From positions 1 to 43,566 of the forward strand of contig JBBRAW010000017.1 in the NCBI GenBank assembly GCA_038206385.1: 43,566 nt of DNA. The letters run 5' to 3'. Source of the stretch: JANXSD01 sp038206385. GTDB taxonomy: Bacteria; Bacteroidota; Bacteroidia; AKYH767-A; OLB10. Below the pieces are notes generated by a model. It made no database searches. It was given only the letters and a program-made list of their open reading frames with translations, and had not been told where the DNA came from. Shown here in pieces: positions 32,831 to 41,390 of the stretch; position 1 is the stretch's first letter; every line of letters starts with the position of its first letter. Made by a program: the position numbers and the translations under genes.

Positions 32831-33907
32831 ATGCTTAAATTAATTCTCAGGAAAATCATTTATGGTTTGTTGGTTATTGCTGGAGTTATATGCGTAGTTT
32901 TTTTTCTGTTTAATATTCTTCCAGGAGATCCTGCTCGAATGATGTTGGGTCAACGTGCTGATATTTCTTCTGTGGATGCTATCAATCGCGAACTTGGAAG
33001 AGACCTTCCTTTGTTTACACAATTTCGATATTATGTGAATGATTTATCTCCTGTTTCAGTTTACAATGTAAAGGATATTTCAAGTAGGAATTATTTTGAT
33101 AAAGAAAAATATGGGTCATCAAAGATTTTAATTCCATTTGCTAATGAAGCTTTACTTATCAAGAAACCGTATCTCAGAAGATCATATCAAACACAACAAA
33201 GAGTTACAGAAATATTACTTGATGCGTTGCCTGGAACCGCAATTTTAGCATTCGTATCGTTAGCTTTTGCAGCAATAGTTGGAATTGCTTTAGGCGTTTG
33301 GTCTGCATTAAAATATAGAACGTTTTCCGATCAATTGAATATGTTTATTTCAGTACTTGGAATGTCGGTTCCTTCATTCTTTGCAGGAATACTAATTGCA
33401 TGGATATTTGGTTTCGTATGGAGTGATGTTACTGGGCTGAATATGACAGGAAGTCTTTATGAAATAGATCCATTTAAAGGAGAAATTTTGACTTTAAAAA
33501 ATTTAATTCTGCCTGCATTCACATTAGGAATTCGACCTCTTGCAGTAATCGTTCAGTTAACAAGAAGTTCGATGTTAGAGGTATTATCACTTGATTATGT
33601 ACGAACAGCAAAAGCCAAAGGATTGTCAGATTATAAAGTTATTGTGAATCACGCTTTACGGAATGCATTGAATCCAGTTCTTACTGCTATTTCGGGATGG
33701 TTGGGTTCGTTGTTGGCCGGTGCTGTATTTATAGAATATATTTTTGGTTGGAAAGGCGTAGGCAAAGTTACTGTGGATGCACTCGAGCATTATGATTTCC
33801 CAGTGGTAATGGGAGCAGTTTTGATGGTGTCTGTATTTTTTGTTATTATAAATGTTTTGGTCGATCTTTTATATGCTCGATTGGATCCAAGAGTTAGGGT
33901 TGAATAA
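32831..33907 (+). CDS. ABC transporter permease, dipeptide/oligopeptide (DppB/OppB) type
   Basis: 358 residues. The first span and the FFLFNILPGDPARMMLG start are typical of DppB/OppB. After a long periplasmic loop (about 50-125) come the five core spans with the permease signature DYVRTAKAKGLSDYKVIVNHALRNALNPV (EAA loop, about 253-281). It would form half of the membrane channel. No DppC, ATPase or binding-protein gene is in the window, so its partners must be elsewhere. It lies 38 bp after the BT_3928 gene and is likely co-transcribed. Confidence 0.93.
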   Translation: MLKLILRKIIYGLLVIAGVICVVFFLFNILPGDPARMMLGQRADISSVDAINRELGRDLPLFTQFRYYVNDLSPVSVYNVKDISSRNYFDKEKYGSSKILIPFANEALLIKKPYLRRSYQTQQRVTEILLDALPGTAILAFVSLAFAAIVGIALGVWSALKYRTFSDQLNMFISVLGMSVPSFFAGILIAWIFGFVWSDVTGLNMTGSLYEIDPFKGEILTLKNLILPAFTLGIRPLAVIVQLTRSSMLEVLSLDYVRTAKAKGLSDYKVIVNHALRNALNPVLTAISGWLGSLLAGAVFIEYIFGWKGVGKVTVDALEHYDFPVVMGAVLMVSVFFVIINVLVDLLYARLDPRVRVE

Positions 33908-34038
33908 GTAATCAGTTATTGGTATTCTTTTTATTTGTAGATATTAACATGACTTTAACGAAAACTAGCCTTTCGTTTCACAATACTATCATAAAAAATC
34001 GGTTATTATTGCAAACATATTTTATCGACAAAATCAAT

Positions 34039-35025
34039 ATGATGGATATACGCGAAATCAACGAAAAAATTCAACAAGAAAGTGCATTTATCGATTTACT
34101 AAACATGGAACTCGGTAAGGTTATCATCGGTCAAAAGCAAATGCTTGATCGATTGTTAATCGGCTTGCTTTCTAATGGTCATCTTCTTTTAGAAGGAGTT
34201 CCAGGGTTGGCAAAAACATTAGCAATCAAATCACTCGCCTCTGCCATTAAAGCCAACTTTAGTAGGATACAGTTTACTCCCGACTTATTGCCAGCTGATT
34301 TAGTAGGAACAATGATTTACAATCAGAAGCAAGAAGCATTTACAGTTCGTAAAGGACCTTTGTTTTCCAACTTCATTCTTGCGGATGAAATTAATCGAGC
34401 TCCAGCAAAAGTTCAAAGTGCATTGTTAGAAGCGATGCAAGAACGGCAAGTTACCATTGGTGATGAAACATTTAAATTGCCAGAACCTTTTCTTGTTCTT
34501 GCTACACAAAATCCGATAGAGCAGGAGGGAACATATCCACTTCCTGAAGCGCAGCTCGATCGATTCATGTTGAAGATTGTTATTGATTATCCTTCAAAAG
34601 AAGAAGAACGATTAATTATTCGTCAAAATCTTGCTCAAGAATCTGTAAAGATTAATCAAGTTATAAATACAGAGACAATTGTAAAAGCTCGTTCAGCTGT
34701 TAGAGAAGTTTATATGGATGAAAAAATTGAGAAATATATTCTTGATATTGTTTTTGCAACACGCTATCCGAAACAAAATAATTTACGTAAAATAGAAAAT
34801 TTAATTAGTTACGGCGGTTCACCACGAGCTAGTATTAATTTGGCATTGGCAGCAAAAGCGTATGCATTTATTAAGCGCCGTGGTTATGTGATTCCAGAGG
34901 ATATTCGTGCAGTTAGTCATGATGTAATGCGTCATCGTATTGGTTTAACTTATGAAGCAGAAGCGGAAAATGTTACAACGGATGAAGTGATTAATGAAGT
35001 TTTGAATATTGTAGAAGTACCTTGA
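34039..35025 (+). CDS. MoxR-family AAA+ ATPase
   Basis: 328 residues from ATG 34039 (the next codon is also ATG). Walker A is GVPGLAKT (53-60), Walker B FILADEINRAP (112-122), followed by sensor-1 LATQNPIEQEG and the lid domain with the arginine finger region. The pattern EGxYPLPEAQLDRFM is diagnostic for MoxR. MoxR ATPases act as chaperones for VWA-domain partners; here the DUF58, BatA and BatB genes follow directly. A longer frame from TTG 33919 adds residues without family similarity and is rejected. A gap of 131 bp to the permease makes this the operon start. Confidence 0.95.
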   Translation: MMDIREINEKIQQESAFIDLLNMELGKVIIGQKQMLDRLLIGLLSNGHLLLEGVPGLAKTLAIKSLASAIKANFSRIQFTPDLLPADLVGTMIYNQKQEAFTVRKGPLFSNFILADEINRAPAKVQSALLEAMQERQVTIGDETFKLPEPFLVLATQNPIEQEGTYPLPEAQLDRFMLKIVIDYPSKEEERLIIRQNLAQESVKINQVINTETIVKARSAVREVYMDEKIEKYILDIVFATRYPKQNNLRKIENLISYGGSPRASINLALAAKAYAFIKRRGYVIPEDIRAVSHDVMRHRIGLTYEAEAENVTTDEVINEVLNIVEVP

Positions 35026-35074
35026 TAAAATTAGATTGTACCTTTTTTTATTGTACCATTCGAATTGAAAAATA

Positions 35075-35950
35075 ATGGAGTCATCTGAATTATTAAAAAA
35101 AGTTCGTAAGATTGAAATTAAAACGAGAGGTCTGTCTTCACAGATTTTCTCGGGTGAATATCATTCTGCTTTTAAAGGTCGCGGAATGGCATTTAGCGAA
35201 GTACGCGAGTATTCGCATGGTGATGACATTCGCAACATCGATTGGAATGTTACCGCTCGATTTGGACATCCTTACGTAAAAGTATTTGAAGAAGAAAGGG
35301 AACTTACTGTAATGTTATTAGTCGATGTAAGTGCATCGGGAAGTTTCGGAACTAGCCATCAATTTAAAAGAGATCTAATAACTGAATTGACTGCTGTATT
35401 AGCTTTCTCTGCAATTGAAAATAATGATAAAGCTGGTGTGATTTTTTTTTCTGATCGAATTGAATTATTTATTCCTCCTAAAAAAGGCAAGACACATATT
35501 CTTAGAATTATTCGTGAGCTAATTAATTTCGAACCAAAAGGAACAGGTACTGATATTGGAGCAGCCTTGCGCTACTTTAATAATATGATAAAGAAAAAAT
35601 GTATCGCGTTTCTAATTTCAGATTTTATTGGAACAGGTTATGAAGATGCATTAAAAGTTTCTGCAAAAAAACATGATCTAGCAGCATTGCGTATTCATGA
35701 TGTGCGCGAAGCTGAAATGCCTGATGTTGGTTTGGTAAGATTTGTAGATGCGGAAACTGGGAAAGTGAGTATGATGGATACAGGGAATCCTTTAACAAGA
35801 AGAGATTATTCAATTTGGTGGAAACAAACGGATCGTCAAACTACAGAATTATTAACACGTTCGGGAATTGATCACACCAGTTTAAGAACCGATCAACCTT
35901 ATGTGCAACCTTTGTTAAATCTATTTAAGAAACGCGATCGCAGATCCTAA
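35075..35950 (+). CDS. DUF58 protein of the Bat operon
   Basis: 291 residues, no signal peptide. The DUF58 signature is FKGRGMAFSEVREYSHGDDIRNIDWNVTARFGHPYVKVFEEERELTVMLLVDVSASGSFG (about 29-88): G-R-G-x-x-F-x-x-x-R-x-Y-x-x-G-D-D-x-R-x-I-D-W followed by a VWA-type metal site DVSAS. It is cytoplasmic and is always encoded beside MoxR in this operon type. It lies 49 bp after moxR and one base before the next gene. The role of the whole system in Bacteroidota is not settled; aerotolerance in B. fragilis gave the bat genes their name. Confidence 0.93.
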   Translation: MESSELLKKVRKIEIKTRGLSSQIFSGEYHSAFKGRGMAFSEVREYSHGDDIRNIDWNVTARFGHPYVKVFEEERELTVMLLVDVSASGSFGTSHQFKRDLITELTAVLAFSAIENNDKAGVIFFSDRIELFIPPKKGKTHILRIIRELINFEPKGTGTDIGAALRYFNNMIKKKCIAFLISDFIGTGYEDALKVSAKKHDLAALRIHDVREAEMPDVGLVRFVDAETGKVSMMDTGNPLTRRDYSIWWKQTDRQTTELLTRSGIDHTSLRTDQPYVQPLLNLFKKRDRRS

Positions 35951-35951
35951 T

Positions 35952-36911
35952 ATGAAGCGTAATTTATTAATCCTTATTTTTTTAGTTTTCTCATGTAGCA
36001 GCAATGCACAAGTAGTTGCTCGTGTACAAGTGGATACTACTATCGCATTAATTGGAAAGCAAGTTAAAATTAAAGTTCAATTAAGTCAACCTAAATCAGT
36101 GAATATTGATTGGTCGGAAACAGATTCATTAGATCGTTTAGAAATACTTGCTAAATCAAAAGTAGATACATTAAAAACTACTGATCCCGAGATACTATTA
36201 AGATCGCAAATTTATACTGTTACCGCTTATGATTCTGGAATTTATAATGTGCCAGCATTTAATTTCAAATACACTATAAGTGGAAATCCACAAGAGCAAA
36301 TAGCGCAAACAGATCCATTGCAGATTACTTATTTTTTGGTTCCTGTTGATACTACAAAGGCGATTAAAGATATTAAACCAATAGCGGAAGTGCCGTATGA
36401 CTGGACGTATGTGATTTGGATTTCCATTGGAAGTTTAATTTTATTAATTATTGGATATTTTATTTATCGATATATTCAAAAGAAAAGAGCATTAGCAAAA
36501 CTACCGAGAGCAGTGAAAGAGATAGTTCGTCCAGCTCACGAAATAGCGTTGGAAGAATTAGAAATATTAGAGGCTGAAAAAATTTGGCAACAAGGAAATC
36601 TTAAATTGTATCATACTACAATAAGTGATATTTTGCGTCAATATATTTTTCTTCGTTGGAATATTAATGCAATGGAGATGACTTCTGATGAAATTTTGCA
36701 CCATGGCTTTATCAATATTTTAAAAAGTGATCAACAAGAATTACTCGGTTATGTATTAAGACTTGCTGATTATGTAAAGTTTGCAAAGGCTCAACCAATA
36801 TCACATGAGAACGAACAAAGTATGCGCTCTGCAGTTCAATTTGTAGAAAGTTCCATACCAAAGCCGGTGGTAAATATTAATGAGCCAATGAATAAGGAGG
36901 TTTTATCATGA
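35952..36911 (+). CDS. Membrane protein of the Bat operon (BatD/DUF4381-like)
   Basis: 319 residues. Signal peptide 1-20 (ends NAQ). The outer half (about 21-145) is a beta-rich domain (VARVQVDTTIALIGKQVKIKVQL..., ILLRSQIYTVTAYDSGIYNVPAF), like the first repeat of BatD. A single membrane span follows (about 149-172), then a cytoplasmic helical part with AEKIWQQGNLKLYHTTISDILRQYI, as in DUF4381 proteins. Such a gene is usual between DUF58 and batA in Bacteroidota. It ends in a 4-bp ATGA overlap with batA, so the two are translationally coupled. Confidence 0.85.
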   Translation: MKRNLLILIFLVFSCSSNAQVVARVQVDTTIALIGKQVKIKVQLSQPKSVNIDWSETDSLDRLEILAKSKVDTLKTTDPEILLRSQIYTVTAYDSGIYNVPAFNFKYTISGNPQEQIAQTDPLQITYFLVPVDTTKAIKDIKPIAEVPYDWTYVIWISIGSLILLIIGYFIYRYIQKKRALAKLPRAVKEIVRPAHEIALEELEILEAEKIWQQGNLKLYHTTISDILRQYIFLRWNINAMEMTSDEILHHGFINILKSDQQELLGYVLRLADYVKFAKAQPISHENEQSMRSAVQFVESSIPKPVVNINEPMNKEVLS

Positions 36912-37912
36912 TGGAATGGTATTCTGATATTCATTTTAAGAATCCTGGATTCTTGTGGTTACTGTTGGTTGTTCCTATTTTAATTGCATATTTCTGGATT
37001 GTTAAAAGACATACACGCCCACGAATAAAAATTTCTAGTACGGAAGCATTTAGAAATTATAAGCCAACATTAAAGCAGCGTCTAATTAACTCACCAGTTA
37101 TATTGCGAGTGTTAGCAATTTCATTCTTAATTGTTGCACTAGCACGACCGCAGTCATCTTCAAAGGCATCGAATGTAACAACAGATGGAATATCAATTGT
37201 AGTTGCATTGGATATTTCAGCAAGTATGCTTGCAGAAGATTTTCATCCTAATAGAATTGAAGCTGCAAAAAAAGTAGCAATTGATTTCATAAATGGAAGA
37301 CCTAGTGATTTAATTGGATTAGTGATTTTTTCTGGTGAAAGTTTTACGCAATGTCCATTAACATCTGATCATTCTGTTTTACATGACCTGATGAAAGATG
37401 TTAAACCTGGATTGCTTACAGATGGAACAGCAATTGGTGAAGGTTTAGCCACAGCAGTAGCACGATTGAAAGATGCTAAAACGAAAAGTAAAGTAATTAT
37501 GTTGATTACTGATGGAGTGAATAATGCAGGTTCAATTCCACCCGTAACAGCCGGTGAAATAGCAAAGACTTTTGGAATTCGTGTTTATACAATTGGTGTT
37601 GGTACTCAAGGAATGGCTCCCTATCCATTTAAAACGCCATTCGGTATTGAATACCAAAATATGGAAGTTCAAATTGATGAAGGTTTGTTGACACAGATTG
37701 CAAATACTACTGGCGGGAAATATTTTAGAGCTACGAATAATAAAAAACTAGAAAATATCTTTAATGAGATTGATAAATTAGAAAGATCTAAAATAGAAGT
37801 AACGGAATTTAAACGTTACACAGAAGAATATTTTCCATTAGCATTAGCCGCATGTATTTTATTTATTATTGAAATTGTTTTAAGATATACTTGGCTAAGA
37901 AGTTTACCATAA
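36908..37912 (+). CDS. batA: BatA-like VWA-domain membrane protein
   Basis: 334 residues. Spans at about 14-31, 66-79 and 312-328 hold a periplasm- or cytoplasm-facing VWA domain between the second and third. The MIDAS motif is DISAS (102-106), with threonine and aspartate partners in LLTDGTAIGEG and LITDGVNNAG. N-terminal FKNPGFLWLLLVVPILIAYFW is the shared BatA/BatB start. It binds a divalent metal and probably a protein partner controlled by MoxR. Starts at ATG 36908 or the next ATG three bases later. Confidence 0.94.
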   Translation: MMEWYSDIHFKNPGFLWLLLVVPILIAYFWIVKRHTRPRIKISSTEAFRNYKPTLKQRLINSPVILRVLAISFLIVALARPQSSSKASNVTTDGISIVVALDISASMLAEDFHPNRIEAAKKVAIDFINGRPSDLIGLVIFSGESFTQCPLTSDHSVLHDLMKDVKPGLLTDGTAIGEGLATAVARLKDAKTKSKVIMLITDGVNNAGSIPPVTAGEIAKTFGIRVYTIGVGTQGMAPYPFKTPFGIEYQNMEVQIDEGLLTQIANTTGGKYFRATNNKKLENIFNEIDKLERSKIEVTEFKRYTEEYFPLALAACILFIIEIVLRYTWLRSLP

Positions 37913-37967
37913 ATAGTATAAAGTATAAAAAAATATATAAATATCATCGTGAATATAATTAGTTGAA

Positions 37968-39017
37968 ATGTTACAGTTTGCCCACCCGGAAATGATTTAT
38001 TTATTTGCACTTGTCCCGGTGCTGATACTGCTATTTTTCTTGATGAGAAGATGGAAAAAAAGGTCATTAGCAAAATTTGGTGATCCAAATATGGTAAGAA
38101 AATTATTTCCTGATGTTTCAGTATCTAGACCTGGATTCAAATTTATTTTTATTTTGATGGCTTTTATATTTTTAGTAACAGTAGTTTGTGGGCCATTAAT
38201 AGGATCTAAATTAGAAGAAGTAAAACGTAAAGGTGCTGATATCATTATTGCAATTGATGTTTCAAATAGTATGCGTGCGGAAGATTTACGCCCTAGTAGA
38301 TTGGAGCGTTCTAAACAAGCTATTAGCAGATTGATTGATCGATTAGATGGTGATCGAATTGGTATTGTAGTTTTTGCTGGTGATGCATACATGCAATTAC
38401 CAATTACTACAGATTATGGTGCAGCGAAATTATTTCTTTCAACGGTTGAACCAGATATAGTTCCTCGTCAAGGTACTGCTATTGGAGCAGCAATAGATTT
38501 AGCAACAACTTCGTTTACCGATTCAACAAAGAAACATTCGGCAATTGTAATTATTACCGATGGTGAAAATCATGAAGACAATGCAATTGATGCTGCAAAG
38601 CAAGCTGCAGAAAAAGGAGTTCGTGTTTATACAATTGGAATGGGATCAACAAACGGAGCACCAATTCCTATTTACAATAACGGAGTTCGTGTTGGATACC
38701 GACAAGATGAAAATGGAAGTACTGTAATTACTAAGTTAGATGCTGCAATGCTTAGTGATATTGCTGATGCAGGTAAAGGAAGATTTATTCGTGCTACAAA
38801 TGGTGATGATGGATTAGACATAATCCTAAAAGAGCTTGATGCATTAGATAAAAAAGAATTTAAATCGAAGATGTACACTGACTTCGAAAATCAATTTCAG
38901 TATTTTGTTGCATTAGCTCTTCTCTGTTTGATTATCGAATATTTATTAGGGGAAAAGAAAAGTAAATTGTTTACTAAATTGAATTTATTTGGCGTTAAAA
39001 AGAAAGAGGAAGCATGA
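37968..39017 (+). CDS. batB: BatB-like VWA-domain membrane protein
   Basis: 349 residues with the same layout as BatA: span about 9-26, span about 58-75, VWA domain with MIDAS DVSNS (97-101) and partners RQGTAIGAA and IITDGENHED, and a last span near 313-328. It is clearly homologous to BatA but diverged (a 55-bp gap separates the genes). The C-terminal KKSKLFTKLNLFGVKKKEE is cytoplasmic and basic. It ends with a 4-bp overlap onto batC. Confidence 0.94.
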   Translation: MLQFAHPEMIYLFALVPVLILLFFLMRRWKKRSLAKFGDPNMVRKLFPDVSVSRPGFKFIFILMAFIFLVTVVCGPLIGSKLEEVKRKGADIIIAIDVSNSMRAEDLRPSRLERSKQAISRLIDRLDGDRIGIVVFAGDAYMQLPITTDYGAAKLFLSTVEPDIVPRQGTAIGAAIDLATTSFTDSTKKHSAIVIITDGENHEDNAIDAAKQAAEKGVRVYTIGMGSTNGAPIPIYNNGVRVGYRQDENGSTVITKLDAAMLSDIADAGKGRFIRATNGDDGLDIILKELDALDKKEFKSKMYTDFENQFQYFVALALLCLIIEYLLGEKKSKLFTKLNLFGVKKKEEA

Positions 39018-39772
39018 AAAATTTACTTTCTAATTTAATTATTGCTCTATCATTGATGATTTCTTTAAATGGAAATTGTCAGTCAGAGAATCGATTGATC
39101 CAACAAGGTAATGATCAATACAAGAATTCGAAATTTCCTGATGCAGAAAAGAATTATAAGAAATCAATAGAGAAACAACCGCTATCCTTTACAGGAAATT
39201 ATAATTTAGGAAATGCATTATATAAACAGAAAAAATATGAGGACGCTGCAAAACAATTTATGCAGGCTGCTGGTGTAGATTCAACAACTGGGAATCAATC
39301 AAAAAGTTATTATAATTTAGGAAATTCACTTTTGAAATCTGATAAATATAAGGAAAGTACAGAGGCATATAAAATGGCACTTCGTCAAAATCCATCAGAT
39401 GAAAATGCCCGATACAATTTATCTTACGCACTTTCTAAACTTCATCAACAAGAGCAACAGAATAAGGAAAATAAGGATAACAAAAACAAAGACAAGAAGG
39501 ATAATAAGGATCAAAAAAATAAGGATCAGCAACAAAAAAATAAAGACCAACAACAGAAAGATCAACAACAAAAGGATCAGCAGAAAGAGCAACAAAAGAA
39601 GGATCAGGAAAAGCAGGATCAACAAGCGAAGCAGCAACAAAGTAAACCAAAGATTTCTAAAGAAGACGCAGAGCGAATACTAGAAGCATTAAAAAATGAT
39701 GAGAAAGATTTGCAGAAGAAAAAAGCAAAGAAATATGAAGCTACTGGAAATAATCCAGCAAAAGATTGGTAA
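39014..39772 (+). CDS. batC: BatC-like TPR protein with a Lys/Gln/Asp-rich repeat region
   Basis: 252 residues. Signal peptide about 1-22 (ends GNC|Q or NCQ|S). Residues about 30-140 hold three TPR units: A-E-K-N-Y-K-K-S-I-E-K-Q-P, GNYNLGNALYKQKKYEDAAKQF and YYNLGNSLLKSDKYKESTEAY. From about 145 to 210 the sequence is almost only K, D, N, Q and E in a KDQQQ/KNKDK pattern, predicted to be a charged, flexible or coiled segment. The end KPKISKEDAERILEALKNDEKDLQKK is the conserved BatC tail. It is the last gene of the operon; its stop is 3 bp before the convergent aroK stop. Confidence 0.92.
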   Translation: MKNLLSNLIIALSLMISLNGNCQSENRLIQQGNDQYKNSKFPDAEKNYKKSIEKQPLSFTGNYNLGNALYKQKKYEDAAKQFMQAAGVDSTTGNQSKSYYNLGNSLLKSDKYKESTEAYKMALRQNPSDENARYNLSYALSKLHQQEQQNKENKDNKNKDKKDNKDQKNKDQQQKNKDQQQKDQQQKDQQKEQQKKDQEKQDQQAKQQQSKPKISKEDAERILEALKNDEKDLQKKKAKKYEATGNNPAKDW

Positions 39773-39775
39773 TAT

Positions 39776-40288
39776 TTATTTCATGCTAGCGACAATTTTT
39801 TGTGCCGTTACTGCTGGTATCCCTTCACCACTTACTGTAATTATTGATTTAATATAAAATAATAGTCGCTTTTTTAGTGAGGATAAAATAAATTCCATCA
39901 AGTCAACATCTGCTAAATCTGCAATTAAAGGACGATTACTTTTGTCTTGTGCTAAGCGATGAAATAAAGTTCCAGGATGTGTTTTTAAGTATACAGTTAG
40001 ACCATTTCTATTCATCCATTCCATATTATCGAGGTAAGTTGGACATCCGCCACCTGTTGCAACAACTATATTTTTTTTAGTTGCTAATTCTAATAGTGTT
40101 TCACGTTCAATTTTTCTAAAATTACTTTCTCCCTCTTGCTTAAAAATTTGAGAAATTGTTTTTCCGGTAATAAATTCTATAGATGCATCAAGATCTATAT
40201 ATTTCCATCCTAATAAAGAAGCCAATTCTTTTCCAACAGAACTCTTTCCAGATCCCATGTACCCAATTAAAAAAATGCGATCTTTCAT
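39776..40288 (-). CDS. aroK: Shikimate kinase
   Basis: 170 residues. Walker A is GYMGSGKSS (9-17), the shikimate-site motif DLDASIE (about 33-39) follows, then FRKIERETL (Arg of the shikimate site) and VVATGGGCP (the GGG motif, about 75-83). The lid segment reads DKSNRPLIADL (Arg of the lid). It phosphorylates shikimate in aromatic amino-acid synthesis. It is a single gene convergent with batC, with 3 bp between stops and no room for a separate terminator. Confidence 0.95.
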   Translation of the reverse strand: MKDRIFLIGYMGSGKSSVGKELASLLGWKYIDLDASIEFITGKTISQIFKQEGESNFRKIERETLLELATKKNIVVATGGGCPTYLDNMEWMNRNGLTVYLKTHPGTLFHRLAQDKSNRPLIADLADVDLMEFILSSLKKRLLFYIKSIITVSGEGIPAVTAQKIVASMK

Positions 40289-40334
40289 CTAATAATTATA
40301 TATTGAAAACATTTTTCATTGTGAGATATTTATT

Positions 40335-40898
40335 CTATCGCTTAACATTATAGAATTTCATTTTATAGTCCACATCAACAATACCTCTTGAAATGCTATT
40401 CATGCGTCCTTTTAATAATTGCTTTTTCAAAGAAGTTAAGCGATCAGTAAAGAGAACTCCATTAATGTGATCATATTCATGTTGAATAATTCTTGCTTTA
40501 ACACCAATATATTCTTCTGTATGCGTTTCGAAATTTATGTCTTGATACCGAATAGTAATTGTTGGTTTTCGTTCAATATCTTCACGAACACCTGGAATAC
40601 TTAAACATCCCTCGTTAAACTTCCATTTGTTCCCTGTTTCATCTAGGATCTCAGCGTTAATAAATATTTTTCTAAAGTTTTCTGCTGTTGGATCATCAAC
40701 AGAAAATGGTTTCGCATCAACAATAAATAGTCGAATAGCAATTCCAATTTGTGGAGCTGCTAATCCAACTCCAGAGCTATTGTACATTGTAGCAAACATA
40801 TTATCGATTATTTCATTTAGATTTGGATAATCTGAATCAATAGTAATTGCTTTTTTTCTAAGTATTGGGTCGCCGTAAGCAACAATAGGATAAATCAT
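40335..40898 (-). CDS. def: Peptide deformylase
   Basis: 187 residues. The three motifs are GVGLAAPQIG (43-52), EGCLSIPG (96-103, metal Cys98) and HEYDH (140-144, metal His140 and His144 with Glu141). It removes the formyl group from nascent proteins. Its start overlaps the stop of ruvX by four bases (ATGA), so the two genes are co-transcribed and probably coupled. Confidence 0.97.
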   Translation of the reverse strand: MIYPIVAYGDPILRKKAITIDSDYPNLNEIIDNMFATMYNSSGVGLAAPQIGIAIRLFIVDAKPFSVDDPTAENFRKIFINAEILDETGNKWKFNEGCLSIPGVREDIERKPTITIRYQDINFETHTEEYIGVKARIIQHEYDHINGVLFTDRLTSLKKQLLKGRMNSISRGIVDVDYKMKFYNVKR

Positions 40899-41314
40899 AA
40901 AGGTTGAATGGAAGACAAATAATTTTGTAAGATTATTGTTGCACTAACACGATCAATTAATGCTTTATCGCGTCGTACAATTTTTGATTGGCCACTTTCT
41001 AATAAACTTCTTGTTGCCATCAATGAAGTAAATCGTTCATCATACCGATAAACTGGCATACTAGGAAATATTTTTTTGAGGCGGTTCACGAATTGATTAG
41101 TGAGATGTGTTGTTGTGGATGCTTCATTATTTAATCTGCGAGGGTCACCAACAACGATTGATTCTACTGATTCCTTTTCAAAATAATTTTGTAGATATTC
41201 AATTAATAGATGTGTTGAAACAGTATCTAACGCAGTAGCAATAGTTTTTGTTGGGTCGGTTACTGCGATTCCAGTTCGCTTACTTCCATAATCAAGTGCA
41301 ATTATACGCGCCAT
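40895..41314 (-). CDS. ruvX: Putative pre-16S rRNA nuclease / Holliday-junction resolvase-like (YqgF/RuvX)
   Basis: 139 residues. The RNase-H-like start IIALDYGSKRTGIAVTD has the first catalytic Asp (Asp8). The middle SIVVGDPRRLNNEAS holds the G-x-P motif, and YRYDERFTSLMA the conserved D-E-R-x-T/S. The final Asp-containing helix reads KALIDRVSATIILQNYL. YqgF is essential in E. coli for 16S rRNA 5' maturation. It overlaps def by four bases. A -7 box ends seven bases before its ATG, predicting an almost leaderless mRNA. Confidence 0.94.
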   Translation of the reverse strand: MARIIALDYGSKRTGIAVTDPTKTIATALDTVSTHLLIEYLQNYFEKESVESIVVGDPRRLNNEASTTTHLTNQFVNRLKKIFPSMPVYRYDERFTSLMATRSLLESGQSKIVRRDKALIDRVSATIILQNYLSSIQPL

Positions 41315-41321
41315 TATACTG

Positions 41322-41329
41322 CAAATGTA
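41322..41329 (-). promoter_or_regulatory. -7 promoter box of ruvX-def
   Basis: Minus-strand TACATTTG, a perfect TAnnTTTG, is followed by CAGTATA and then the ruvX ATG. The RNA start, usually 5-7 bases after the box, would lie within 2 bases of the start codon. Confidence 0.5.
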
Positions 41330-41390
41330 ACAAGTTCATTCTTGATTTATTAATATTGTGATCTACTTTGTTTCCTAAAACCTTAAAAAT

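Noticed and set aside
33919..34038. N-terminal extension of the MoxR protein from a TTG
   Set aside because: The extra 40 residues have no similarity to MoxR starts; ATG 34039 gives the family's usual beginning.
39399..39683. Several long frames on both strands over the BatC repeat tract
   Set aside because: By-products of the Lys/Gln-rich repeat; they give Leu-, Ile- or Arg-rich low-complexity translations.
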